From Planctomycetota bacterium (GTDB lineage Bacteria; Planctomycetota; Planctomycetia; Planctomycetales; Planctomycetaceae), in the NCBI GenBank assembly GCA_022600195.1, contig JAHZKX010000049.1, forward strand, positions 1 to 64,000: a stretch of 64,000 nt of DNA, read 5' to 3'. Made by a program: the position numbers and the translations under genes. Each line of letters begins with the position of its first letter. The stretch's first letter is position 1. Shown here piece by piece: positions 10,498 to 19,484 of the stretch. The notes under the pieces are model-generated. The model worked only from the letters and a program-made list of their open reading frames with translations. It ran no database searches and had not been told where the DNA came from.

Positions 10498-10656
10498 TCA
10501 CGACTTCTTTTTCTTTTTTGAATCTTTCTTTGCGGTTGTTTTTTTCTTGGTTTTCTGTTTCTTTTTCTCTTTTTTGACGGACTTTTCACCAAAAATCTGG
10601 TCCCATCCTTTCGAATAGTCATCTGTCGAACCTGTGTGGACCGTATATCCCGTCAC
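10498..10656 (-). CDS. Small lysine-rich protein
   Basis: About 52 residues starting from a GTG at 10656, chosen because AGGGAG lies nine bases upstream; the longer TTG-initiated reading lacks such a site. The N-terminal ~25 residues (TGYTVHTGSTDDYSKGWDQI) look like a short conserved domain. The rest is a nearly pure Lys/Thr/Ser tail, as in DNA- or RNA-binding tails. I believe similar short proteins occur in other planctomycetes but cannot name a family. The charge is opposite to that of the neighbouring acidic protein. Confidence 0.6.
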   Translation of the reverse strand: MTGYTVHTGSTDDYSKGWDQIFGEKSVKKEKKKQKTKKKTTAKKDSKKKKKS

Positions 10657-10826
10657 TTGAGCTTTCTCCCTAAAAAAATACAATCGAAGTTGGTTTACCA
10701 GTTAGGTAAATTATTTATGAAAGCAGAATTTGTGGCAAGCCTAATTATGGGTCGGGCCACTGGCAAAAATCTGTTTCAGAGAAATTGATATCAGTCTGTC
10801 AAAAAGAGCAAGATCAGGATCCCGGC

Positions 10827-11180
10827 ATGGACAAAACACGAAAATACCCCTGTTACGCCGTCATTTTCAGATCCACACAGACCGATTGTCAGGAAGGATA
10901 TACCGAAACTGCAGCTCGCATGGAAGAACTGGCCCGTCAACAGGCAGGATTCCTCGAAATACAGTCCTTTCGTTCACCTGCAGGAGAAGGTGTCACGATT
11001 TCGTACTGGAAGGACCTGCCTTCCATTCAAGCCTGGAAACAGAACCCAGAACACCAGACAGCACAACAACTTGGGAAGAAAAAATGGTACGAGAACTATA
11101 CGATCGAAGTGGCCAGAATCGAATCTGCTTCCCACTTTTCACAGAACGGACCTGAGCTGGATACACCCCGTTCTTCTTGA
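10827..11180 (+). CDS. Antibiotic biosynthesis monooxygenase (ABM)-domain protein
   Basis: A 117-residue dimeric alpha-beta barrel protein of the ABM type. The pattern is a first strand (CYAVIFRSTQT), a helix with ARMEELARQQAGFLEIQSF, then a strand with VTISYWKDLPSIQAWKQN and a terminal H-x-TAQQLGKKKWYENYTIEVAR. These are the usual family signatures. The in-frame ATG at 10827 is preferred over an upstream ATG at 10785, because the family starts just before the first strand. The substrate is unknown; members include heme-degrading and quinol monooxygenases as well as non-enzymatic proteins. It converges on the M1 peptidase gene with a 12 bp gap. Confidence 0.8.
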   Translation: MDKTRKYPCYAVIFRSTQTDCQEGYTETAARMEELARQQAGFLEIQSFRSPAGEGVTISYWKDLPSIQAWKQNPEHQTAQQLGKKKWYENYTIEVARIESASHFSQNGPELDTPRSS

Positions 11181-11191
11181 TCAGCTTTCGA

Positions 11192-13603
11192 CTATTTTTT
11201 CTTCTTCTTTTCCTGCCCCGCTTTCTTGGCCTTGTCTTGCTCTGCTTTCTTTTCCGCTTTCTGCTTCTGCATTTCGTTCTTTGACTTTTTCGATTTTTCT
11301 AACTGGAAAAACGATTTTCCAATCGTGCGAGGGAACTCATTATTCGAAAGTTGTGTATCAGCGGTCTCCCGATGTGGGTCAAGCGACAACTTCTTCAGAG
11401 GTTTCTCGGTTAAAATCAATTTCGAGACACTCTGATTATTATGACGCCAGATCTCCGCAGGAATTCTCAGCATCTTCGTCGAATCATCGTTAAATGTCAG
11501 CTTTAAAACTACCGGCATCACTAGACCACCGTGATTTTTCAGATCGACCAGATAGAAGTACTTCTGCGTTTCAAGGAGTTTCTTTTCTTCTGCTTTCAAC
11601 TGTTTGAGATGAGATTCGAATTTCTTTCGATCTGCATCGGTCACATTCAGATCATCAAACTCATTATAAAAATCTTTCAACTCCGGAAACTGATCGGTTC
11701 GTTTCGCAAGCTTTTTATTACGAATTTTGGAAAGTGATTCGGGTTCTTCCTCTCGTGCCTTTTTACGACGCACCTTATCAACATACGGATCCCCAGTTTC
11801 CAGTTGGTATTGCCTGATATTCTCTATCGCGAGGTCCGTGTGATCTGTCGTGTAAAACCAGCCTCGCCAGAACCAGTCCAGGTCCACGCCGGAGGCATCT
11901 TCCATCGTCCGGAAAAAATCGGCCGGTGTCGGACGCTTGAACATCCAGCGCCGCGAATATTCTTTGAATGCATAATCGAACAATTCCCGGCCCAGCACCG
12001 TTTCACGCAGAACGTTCAATGCGGTGGCCGGTTTGCCATAGGCGTTATTCCCAAACTGCAATATCGATTCCGAATTTGTCATGATGGGAACTTGATAACT
12101 GCCTTTCATGTAATTCACAATATTACGAGGCTCACCACGACGCGAGGGATAATCCGGCTCCCACTCCTGCTCTGTGAGGAATTGCAGGAAGGTGGTAATG
12201 CCCTCATCCATCCAGGTCCATTGCCGTTCATCACTGTTGACGATCATCGGAAAATAATTATGTCCTACCTCGTGAATGATCACTGAAATCAAACCATATT
12301 TGGTACGCTTGGAATAAGTGCCATCTTTTTCCGGCCTTGGGCCATTGAAACAGATCATGGGGTATTCCATGCCGCCTACAGGACCATTTACAGAAATCGC
12401 CACCGGATACGGATAAGGAAACGTGTATTTCGAAAACACATTCAGAGTATGAATGATGGCATGTGTGGAGTACTTGCTCCAGAGCGGCTCCCCCTCCTTA
12501 GGGAAATACGACATCGCCATCACTGGTTCTTTCTTCCCTTTCAGCCGATGTCCTTGTGCATCCCAGATAAATTTGCGCGAACTGGCAAAAGCAAAATCAC
12601 GCACTCGATCCGCTTTAAAGATCCAGGTCTTTTTACCTTTCGGCTTTGATCCTTCGTTCTTTTTTGCTTCAGCGGGTGTCACGATAAACATCGGTTTCTT
12701 CGCCGTTTCCGCCTGCTTCAAACGTTTTTGCTGCTCTGCAGTCAACACCTCTTCTGGATTTTGCAAGCGACCTGTTGCCGCCACAATATGATCATCGGGC
12801 ACGGTAATGCGCGTCAGATAGTTTCCAAACTCAAGCGTAAACTCGCCGCGTCCGAGAAACTGTTTGTGCTGCCAGCCGGTGTTATCCGTGTAAGCCACCA
12901 TGCGCGGGAACCAGTGAGCGATCTCATAGAGAAAGTTTTTATCTTCTTCAAAGTATTCATACCCGGTTCGCGCAGGTCTGCTTTTGGAATCATTGATCAG
13001 ATAACTCCAGGCAACCGAGAACTGCGTCTTTTCGCCACTTGCCAGTGGCCGTGGCAGATCGATGCGCATCATGGTTTTGATGATCGTATAAGGCAAAGGC
13101 TCCCCTTGAGCGTTGCGAACCGCCTCGATTTTCATGCTGCCATCGAAAACCTCTTTGGCCAGCAATTGCTTCATGGATTTATAACCCACTTTTCCCAGTG
13201 GCGAACTGGTGCCTGTACGATGCGCATCAGAATCATAAGAAAGAATATTGGTATCCAGTTGCAACCAGAGATAGCTCAAAGAGTCGGGAGAATGATTCGT
13301 ATAGGAAATTTTTTCTGAGCCGATAATTTTCTGCAGTTTGTCATCGAGTTCCACATCGATTTCATAATCGGCCTTCTGCTGCCAATATTTTTGCCCCGGC
13401 GCTCCGGAGGCTGTTCGAAATCCATTTGGCGTCGGCAGAACTTCGTCTAACTGCCGGAATTTATCTTCCTGTTTGAATTTATTATTACTGACAACCTGAC
13501 TTGATACGGTGGTCGCGCTGATCAACACCATCACCAGAGACATCAGTCCCGTAATCGAAGTCGTGCGATTGAAAGAATAGAAGTTCGTTTTCTCGGAATT
13601 CAT
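11192..13603 (-). CDS. Secreted M1-family metallopeptidase
   Basis: An ~800-residue aminopeptidase-N-type zinc peptidase. The zinc site HEVGH lies near residue 443 and the third ligand Glu follows after 18 residues in WMDEG, the M1 spacing. The substrate-binding motif is GGMEYP, corresponding to GxMEN in the family. An N-terminal hydrophobic segment (residues ~19-36, ending in SSQ) is a signal peptide, so it probably acts in the periplasm or outside the cell. The C-terminal ~30 residues are almost entirely Lys, Glu, Ala and Gln. The ATG at 13603 is preferred over the adjacent GTG at 13606. It is transcribed alone. Confidence 0.9.
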   Translation of the reverse strand: MNSEKTNFYSFNRTTSITGLMSLVMVLISATTVSSQVVSNNKFKQEDKFRQLDEVLPTPNGFRTASGAPGQKYWQQKADYEIDVELDDKLQKIIGSEKISYTNHSPDSLSYLWLQLDTNILSYDSDAHRTGTSSPLGKVGYKSMKQLLAKEVFDGSMKIEAVRNAQGEPLPYTIIKTMMRIDLPRPLASGEKTQFSVAWSYLINDSKSRPARTGYEYFEEDKNFLYEIAHWFPRMVAYTDNTGWQHKQFLGRGEFTLEFGNYLTRITVPDDHIVAATGRLQNPEEVLTAEQQKRLKQAETAKKPMFIVTPAEAKKNEGSKPKGKKTWIFKADRVRDFAFASSRKFIWDAQGHRLKGKKEPVMAMSYFPKEGEPLWSKYSTHAIIHTLNVFSKYTFPYPYPVAISVNGPVGGMEYPMICFNGPRPEKDGTYSKRTKYGLISVIIHEVGHNYFPMIVNSDERQWTWMDEGITTFLQFLTEQEWEPDYPSRRGEPRNIVNYMKGSYQVPIMTNSESILQFGNNAYGKPATALNVLRETVLGRELFDYAFKEYSRRWMFKRPTPADFFRTMEDASGVDLDWFWRGWFYTTDHTDLAIENIRQYQLETGDPYVDKVRRKKAREEEPESLSKIRNKKLAKRTDQFPELKDFYNEFDDLNVTDADRKKFESHLKQLKAEEKKLLETQKYFYLVDLKNHGGLVMPVVLKLTFNDDSTKMLRIPAEIWRHNNQSVSKLILTEKPLKKLSLDPHRETADTQLSNNEFPRTIGKSFFQLEKSKKSKNEMQKQKAEKKAEQDKAKKAGQEKKKKK

Positions 13604-13760
13604 CACAGTTAATTTTCTTTAATAATGCATTGAAAAATGAATACAAAGTCTCAAAACATGAGAACAGGCCCATTCTAACCGGATTCAGAAGGGAAATGGC
13701 AGGGTTTTTCCAGTGGACCACTCAACTTTCCCATGATGTCTTACGTTCAAATTACAGAAT

Positions 13761-14783
13761 TTAACGGGCAAGAATTGTCAGGATTCTTTCCCAGGGCTGC
13801 ATATAAGTCAGAAATGGAAGTCCATCCACTGTTGCTTCCCGTTGTTTCGTAACACCATCGACGGCGTTTGCCTCGCGCACCATCGACTCAAGTACCGTTA
13901 GCTGTTCCTCGCGCTGCCATTGAAACAGAACGTCCGTTTGATCATTCAAGAGTGCCACCGCAGCAGCCAGCGCCGAGGCACCCCAATTACTGGTACCCGC
14001 CACAATATTCCAGTCGGTAGCTACCCGGCAGGGAATCAGTCCGGAATAATCGGAGTCAATCCGACGATCCAGTTCTTCCCAGGAAACGGTGCCCATCCCG
14101 ATTTCATTTCCGCCATCGCCCACACCGATCGTTCTGGCTTCCGGAAAAGATTCAGGCAACCTCTCAAATAATTGATGCAAAGGGGCAGTAAACTCATCGA
14201 TGATTTCGCCGCGCATATTATGACAACGATCAAAATGGTCTCGAGGCACTTTCTTCTGAAATGCAGCTCGAGGAATATCAGAACAGATATCCGTTGATTC
14301 TCGCTCCTGAAGATCGAACGAATCCGGTGTATGGCTCGGACCCACTCGTTCGACAGAAATCAGATGACTGATGCTCTGTCGACTGAAATATGATTCCACC
14401 CACTCTGACTGATCCATTGAGAGAACATTGAGTTTGGAAGTGGGATAGGAAAAAGCCTCCACAGTCGATGCCACTACTGGCGCACACAACTCATCGGTGA
14501 CGACTGATGTATTGATCCCACATGCCTCCAGGACCAGTGCCAGCAGGATGGCTCCTGGTGGTCCATCCGTTTCAGCAGCGGGTATCTCTGAGGAAGGAAC
14601 ATAAAATCCAGTGGTAATCACGACTTGTGAAGCATTTTGCTTCAATTCAAGAGCCGATTGAAGTAAATGATCATGACAGAGAGGCCCCGAGTGAACTTCC
14701 GAGCTTATCAGACCGCGTTTCCCCGGATCTCGGCGGATCAATCGATCAAATTCGCGAATGATTTCTGTGTGCGTATTGCCCAT
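13761..14783 (-). CDS. D-glutamate cyclase-like protein (DUF4392)
   Basis: A 340-residue protein matching the C-terminal domain of D-glutamate cyclase, which converts D-glutamate to 5-oxo-D-proline. Recognisable segments are VITTGFYVP near the N-terminus, ETDGPPGAILLALVLEACG, a VERVGPSH loop and the central GVGDGGNEIGMG. The last is the most characteristic motif. The fold binds a carboxylate substrate near these Gly/Asp-rich loops. No signal peptide is present, so it is probably cytoplasmic. It stands alone between the M1 peptidase and the divergent oxidase operon. Substrate assignment rests on family membership only. Confidence 0.8.
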   Translation of the reverse strand: MGNTHTEIIREFDRLIRRDPGKRGLISSEVHSGPLCHDHLLQSALELKQNASQVVITTGFYVPSSEIPAAETDGPPGAILLALVLEACGINTSVVTDELCAPVVASTVEAFSYPTSKLNVLSMDQSEWVESYFSRQSISHLISVERVGPSHTPDSFDLQERESTDICSDIPRAAFQKKVPRDHFDRCHNMRGEIIDEFTAPLHQLFERLPESFPEARTIGVGDGGNEIGMGTVSWEELDRRIDSDYSGLIPCRVATDWNIVAGTSNWGASALAAAVALLNDQTDVLFQWQREEQLTVLESMVREANAVDGVTKQREATVDGLPFLTYMQPWERILTILAR

Positions 14784-15344
14784 TCAAACCTGTTCACTTC
14801 CACCGGGCTCTGGAATATCTAACCAGAGCACGAGAGATCAGTGCGACTACAAATTGTCAAAGCCCATTCCCAGAGAAGTCGAAAAAAAACAGAGGAACTC
14901 TCTATTTGATCAGTTTACTCAGGTTTGTATTGAAACAATAGCCTGTGCCGATTGAAAAAAAGCGAGAAAAAAAATACCATATTACAAGTGTTTTTCCCGC
15001 GATTGGGACCACCTGCATTCAGACCTTCCTGCTTGTGAGAAAAGGTTTGCTTAAAGGAATCGCTGGTTGTCATAATGCCTGAGCATTGCCAGAATTACTT
15101 AAGTAATCAGGCTGTAGAGCCTCCCACCTCGCGCAAGCAAACCTGTCAGAAAATTTGTTGTGGTTATGAGTAAATCGGCCACAGTCATTTTCTCTAACTA
15201 AATGAAATTGCTAGCGTTACTGCTCTCCATGTGAGCAGGGGGGATCAGCGAGAGCCTTGGGGACTCCAGTGTACCCGGATGGAACCGTTTCCATCACAAT
15301 CAGATTCGTTCATCTGTCATAATATAAAATGAGGATTCACTTCT
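14784..15344. other. Divergent intergenic region ahead of the oxidase operon
   Basis: About 560 bp without a convincing gene, between the D-glutamate cyclase-like gene and the cytochrome operon. It must hold the oxidase promoter. Near its right end is a short imperfect hairpin (GATGGAA/TTCCATC around 15278-15296) of unknown meaning. GAGGA at 15331-15335 is the ribosome-binding site for the first operon gene. Confidence 0.5.
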
Positions 15345-16700
15345 GTGAGATTTGGGTTAAGTCGTCTTATCTTGTTGCTCCTCGTTCCGCTGATCAGCCT
15401 GCCGGGTTGCGAACAACCGCAAGTTGAGTTTGTGTTCTCGAAAAAGACCAATGAACTCATGCCGCAAGCTGCTAAACCGGTCAAAGAAGCATTGCTGAAT
15501 CATTTTGGTAATCCCTTTGCGCTCACGCAGTTTGAAGGGCTGCCCACTGACTTTGGAGATATTCAGGGGACAGTGAAATCTGTTGAACCTTCCGAAAAAG
15601 ACCAACCCTTAATTCGCTTTCATGTCACAGGTCTGGAAAACACCTACCATAAATTACAGGGACTACCCCTGAAATGGACTTCCGGCAAAGGACAGGGGCA
15701 GGTTTTACGAATCAAATCCTACAAATATGAAACAAGCACGGTCGCCGTCGAAAAATCCGCAGAGATCACGCCTCAGGCAGGCGATACATTTCTGGTCGAA
15801 TGCGTCCGCCTGCAGCAGGGCCGTGATCTCTACAATCGGCACTGCATGCACTGTCACGGCATGAGCGGCGAAGGAACCGGCCCGACATCGCGTTATCTGA
15901 ATCCTCCTCCCCGTGACTTCCGCCTGGGAATTTATAAATACACATCGACCAAACCAACCAAAAAAGCACAAAATGCTGACCTGGCTCGTACGGTTAAAGA
16001 AGGCATTGCAGGCACCTACATGCCCTCCTTCAAATTATTGACCGACGATGAAGTTTCTGCCATCGTCAACTATGTCGTCTGGCTTTCGATTCGGGGAGAA
16101 ACCGAAAAGAAAATGGTCGACGAACTCTTTCAGGAGTATTCCAAAGAAGAACTGGCCGAACGCACCAGCGAAGAAGGTGGCGAGACAAAGGAAGAAGTCC
16201 TCGAAGAATTAAAAGATTTCATGGAAGAGGACTTTCCCGACACGGTCGAATTTGCCACTTCAAGTGTCGCGGATGCCTGGGAAGAAGCCAACCTGGAAGA
16301 CTCTGTTGTCGTACCCAGAGAGCCACGTGTCGCCGACACTCCGGAATCCCGAGAGCGAGGTCGCAAGCTTTATCTCAGCGAAAGAACCAAATGCGCCACG
16401 TGTCATGGCCCCCAGGGACGCGGCAATGGAACAGCCACGCAGGATTTCTGGACGAATCCGGTCACCAACCAGAAATATCCCGATCGAGGCCTGCATGATA
16501 TCTGGGGGAATCAACTCTCACCGAGAGATCTCCATCGCGGAATCTATCGAGGTGGCAGAAGACCAATCGATTCTTACCGTCGCCTATTTTCCGGTATTAA
16601 AGGTACCCCGATGCCAGCCTTTGGTGGCTCACTGTCTGATCAGGAACTATGGGATCTGGTGAATTACGTCATGAGCCTGCCCTACGATGGGAATCGTTGA
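15345..16700 (+). CDS. Diheme cytochrome c lipoprotein of the terminal oxidase operon
   Basis: A 451-residue electron carrier expected to deliver electrons to the oxidase encoded next. GTG is the start, with GAGGA nine bases upstream. The signal peptide ends in the lipobox LPGC, so the protein is lipid-anchored. After an N-terminal beta-rich region of ~140 residues there are two class I heme c sites: CMHCH near residue 168 and CATCH near residue 350. Each is followed by a Met-containing segment (TYMPSF; TPMPAF) giving the axial ligand. The two heme domains are joined by a Glu-rich linker of about 60 residues. The separate cytochrome fits with CoxB lacking a fused cytochrome domain. Confidence 0.92.
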   Translation: MRFGLSRLILLLLVPLISLPGCEQPQVEFVFSKKTNELMPQAAKPVKEALLNHFGNPFALTQFEGLPTDFGDIQGTVKSVEPSEKDQPLIRFHVTGLENTYHKLQGLPLKWTSGKGQGQVLRIKSYKYETSTVAVEKSAEITPQAGDTFLVECVRLQQGRDLYNRHCMHCHGMSGEGTGPTSRYLNPPPRDFRLGIYKYTSTKPTKKAQNADLARTVKEGIAGTYMPSFKLLTDDEVSAIVNYVVWLSIRGETEKKMVDELFQEYSKEELAERTSEEGGETKEEVLEELKDFMEEDFPDTVEFATSSVADAWEEANLEDSVVVPREPRVADTPESRERGRKLYLSERTKCATCHGPQGRGNGTATQDFWTNPVTNQKYPDRGLHDIWGNQLSPRDLHRGIYRGGRRPIDSYRRLFSGIKGTPMPAFGGSLSDQELWDLVNYVMSLPYDGNR

Positions 16701-16798
16701 CATCACACAAACCGGCCGATGGAACCGAATGAATGATCCTCAAAATTTAATGAAAACCAATTGTATCCTCAACATGAAATTCGAACGGGAGACCTGTA

Positions 16799-17635
16799 GT
16801 GGGTAAAGGATGGTGTTTATTTTTTCTATTCTGGCCAGTGGCGGCTGTCGCGTCTTGCGCGATGGCTCCCTTCGTGAACTGGTCGTTTCCCTACGATAAT
16901 GCGCAAGCCGCCAGCAATCTGGGCATTCGCATTGATGGGTTATTTTATTTAATACTGGTCATCACAGCGATTGTTTTCATTGGCACACAGGCTGTCCTGG
17001 TTTATGCCTTGTGGCGCAGTGTAAATAATCGCGAGAAACGCGCCATGCATATTCATGGCAACCATAAACTGGAACTGATCTGGTCCATTATTCCCGGCGT
17101 GATCCTCCTGTTTCTCTCGATTTACCAGATGAATATCTGGGCGGATTTTCGAATCAAAAAATACTTTCCAGAGGCAGCAGTGAAAGCTCCGCTGGCGGAA
17201 GTGACCGCACGCCAGTTTGAATGGCGATTTCGTTATCCTGCCATCGGCAAAAAATTGCAGCAAAAACCCCAGTCTGATGATCTGTATTCCGTGAACGAAC
17301 TGCATGTTCCTTTTGGGAAGCCTGTGCTCATTCAGTTACGCAGCGACGATGTACAACATTCATTCTTCCTGCCCGCTTTAAGAGTCAAACAGGATGCCCT
17401 GCCCGGTTTGCAGATTCCCGTCTGGTTCGAAGCAAACAAACCCGGGATTTATGATCTGGTCTGTGCAGAACTCTGTGGCTGGGGGCACTATAAAATGAAA
17501 GCCCATGTGATTGTGGAATCTGATGGCGAGTATCAGAAATACCTGAAGAACCTCACACAAAAACAATTTTATGATGGCCTGGGAAAAATTGCCTCGAAAG
17601 ACAGCAGCAGAGAGAGTGAGGCAGCAGAGAAATGA
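16799..17635 (+). CDS. coxB: Cytochrome c oxidase subunit II
   Basis: Carries the binuclear CuA centre that accepts electrons from cytochrome c. The CuA ligands are seen in CAELCGWGHYKM (Cys222, Cys226, His230, Met233), with an upstream His in DDVQHSFFLP. The N-terminus holds a signal-like hydrophobic segment and two membrane helices (around residues 45-70 and 88-110). No C-terminal cytochrome c domain is present, unlike many caa3 enzymes. Translation starts at GTG with GGGAG upstream. The stop codon overlaps the coxA start in ATGA, indicating translational coupling. Confidence 0.95.
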   Translation: MGKGWCLFFLFWPVAAVASCAMAPFVNWSFPYDNAQAASNLGIRIDGLFYLILVITAIVFIGTQAVLVYALWRSVNNREKRAMHIHGNHKLELIWSIIPGVILLFLSIYQMNIWADFRIKKYFPEAAVKAPLAEVTARQFEWRFRYPAIGKKLQQKPQSDDLYSVNELHVPFGKPVLIQLRSDDVQHSFFLPALRVKQDALPGLQIPVWFEANKPGIYDLVCAELCGWGHYKMKAHVIVESDGEYQKYLKNLTQKQFYDGLGKIASKDSSRESEAAEK

Positions 17636-19461
17636 GTGTATTGAATCACCCCCCTACCGGACTGCAACCGATCCTGAAACCTCAGGCACACCACGCTCCC
17701 GGAAACTTTATCACAAAATATATCTTTTCCACCGATCATAAAATCATCGCCGTGCAGTTTCTCTTCACGACATTGCTGATGATGATTGTCGGCGGAGCTT
17801 TGGCTCTTGCTGTTCGCTGGCAGCTGGCTTTTCCCTGGGAATCCATGCCTATTGTTGGCCCCTGGCTGTTTGCCGCCGAAGGGGGACAGATCTCGCCCGA
17901 GTTTTACACCATGCTCTTCACGATGCACGCCACCGTGATGATCTTCCTGGTCATTATCCCGATCCTGGCGGGAACGTTCGGCAACTTTCTGATTCCGTTG
18001 ATGATTGGTGCCGACGACATGGCCTTTCCCAAGCTCAATATGTTGAGCTACTGGTTTATGTGGCCCGCAATTGCCTGCTTTGGTCTTAGTTTTGCGTACG
18101 CTGGCGGTCCTGCCGCTGGTTGGACTTCCTATCCGATTCTGGCAGATCTGGCGCAAGCAGCCCCCGGTTCCGGAAACGCACAAACTCTCTGGCTGTTCGG
18201 AGTCACCTTTATTGGTTTCTCATCAATGATGGGTTCCATCAATTACATGACCACCATCATTAATATGCGTGCCCCGGGCATGACCTTCTTCCGACTGCCA
18301 ATGACTATCTGGGGATTGTTCATCACCGCCATCCTGCAGGCGTTCGCCCTGCCCGTACTGACCGCCGGCGGTTTCATGCAAGTCGCCGACCGTTTACTGG
18401 GAACCTGTTTCTTTTATCCGTCCGGTCTGGTCATCAATAACGCGGCTCCCACTGTAGGTGGCGGACAGGCACTGTTATGGCAGCACCTGTTCTGGTTCTA
18501 TTCGCATCCCGCTGTTTATATCATGCTGCTCCCCGTCATGGGCATGGTTTCCGACATGCTAAGCTGCATGTGCCGCAAACCTTTGTTTGGATACAAACCA
18601 ATGGTGATCTCGATGTCGGCGATTGCCAGCCTGGGATTCATCGTCTGGGGACACCACATGTACACAAGCGGAATGAACCCCGCTGTCGGCATGGCATTCA
18701 TGGTTGCCACCATGATGATTGCACTCCCCTCCGCCGTAAAAACCTTCAACTGGACCGCCACCATCTGGGGCGGAAAACTGGAATTCAATACCGTTACCTT
18801 AAACTGCATCGCCTTTTTATCGATGTTCATCGTTGGTGGTTTAAGTGGTATCTTCATGGCCGCGGTTCCCGTTGACGTTTATTTTCACGACACGTATTTC
18901 ATTGTCGCCCACTTTCATTATGTATTGTTCGGGGCGACTTTATTTGGAGTTTTTGCCGCCATTCAATTCTGGTTCCCAAAAATGTTCGGGCGGATGATGA
19001 ATGAAAAACTGGGAAAAACTCACTTCGTGCTGACATTTATCGGTGCCAACGGAACCTTTTTCCCAATGCACTTTCTGGGAATGCAGGGCATGCCCCGTCG
19101 CTATGCGGACCCTTACCTGCACGGTTATCTCGAACATCTGGTGCCCATGAATCAATTCATGACCATCTCGGCAATCATCATGGGACTCGCACAAATCCTG
19201 CTGTTCATCAATATTTTCTACAGCATGTTCTGGGGCCCCAAAGCGGGTCGAAATCCTTGGAATGCCACAACTCTGGAATGGGCGGCTCCCTCGCCTCCCG
19301 GTCATGGAAACTTTGATTTTGTCCCCATGATCTATCATGGCCCCAACGAATATGCCGTCGAAAATGGAGACAAAGACTTTCTGATGCAATCGGAAAAAGA
19401 GTGTCTTCCACCAGACAAAAAACACGAAACTGATACAGATGAAACCGAAACCTCTGAATAA
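17632..19461 (+). CDS. coxA: Cytochrome c oxidase subunit I, A2-type
   Basis: Catalytic heme-copper subunit reducing O2 to water while pumping protons. The helix VI motif is YSHPAVY (residues 290-296). His292 is the CuB ligand, Tyr296 the cross-linked tyrosine, and the usual Glu of HPEVY is Ala294. A preceding Tyr-Ser pair replaces it, the signature of the A2 subfamily known from Thermus/Rhodothermus caa3. Further CuB and heme ligands appear in WGHHMYTSGMN and in HDTYFIVAHFHYVLFG. About 12 membrane helices are evident. The 609-residue length is slightly long owing to hydrophilic ends. It overlaps coxB by 4 bases. Confidence 0.97.
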   Translation: MSVLNHPPTGLQPILKPQAHHAPGNFITKYIFSTDHKIIAVQFLFTTLLMMIVGGALALAVRWQLAFPWESMPIVGPWLFAAEGGQISPEFYTMLFTMHATVMIFLVIIPILAGTFGNFLIPLMIGADDMAFPKLNMLSYWFMWPAIACFGLSFAYAGGPAAGWTSYPILADLAQAAPGSGNAQTLWLFGVTFIGFSSMMGSINYMTTIINMRAPGMTFFRLPMTIWGLFITAILQAFALPVLTAGGFMQVADRLLGTCFFYPSGLVINNAAPTVGGGQALLWQHLFWFYSHPAVYIMLLPVMGMVSDMLSCMCRKPLFGYKPMVISMSAIASLGFIVWGHHMYTSGMNPAVGMAFMVATMMIALPSAVKTFNWTATIWGGKLEFNTVTLNCIAFLSMFIVGGLSGIFMAAVPVDVYFHDTYFIVAHFHYVLFGATLFGVFAAIQFWFPKMFGRMMNEKLGKTHFVLTFIGANGTFFPMHFLGMQGMPRRYADPYLHGYLEHLVPMNQFMTISAIIMGLAQILLFINIFYSMFWGPKAGRNPWNATTLEWAAPSPPGHGNFDFVPMIYHGPNEYAVENGDKDFLMQSEKECLPPDKKHETDTDETETSE

Positions 19462-19484
19462 AACATACTAAAAGTAGTCTTTTT

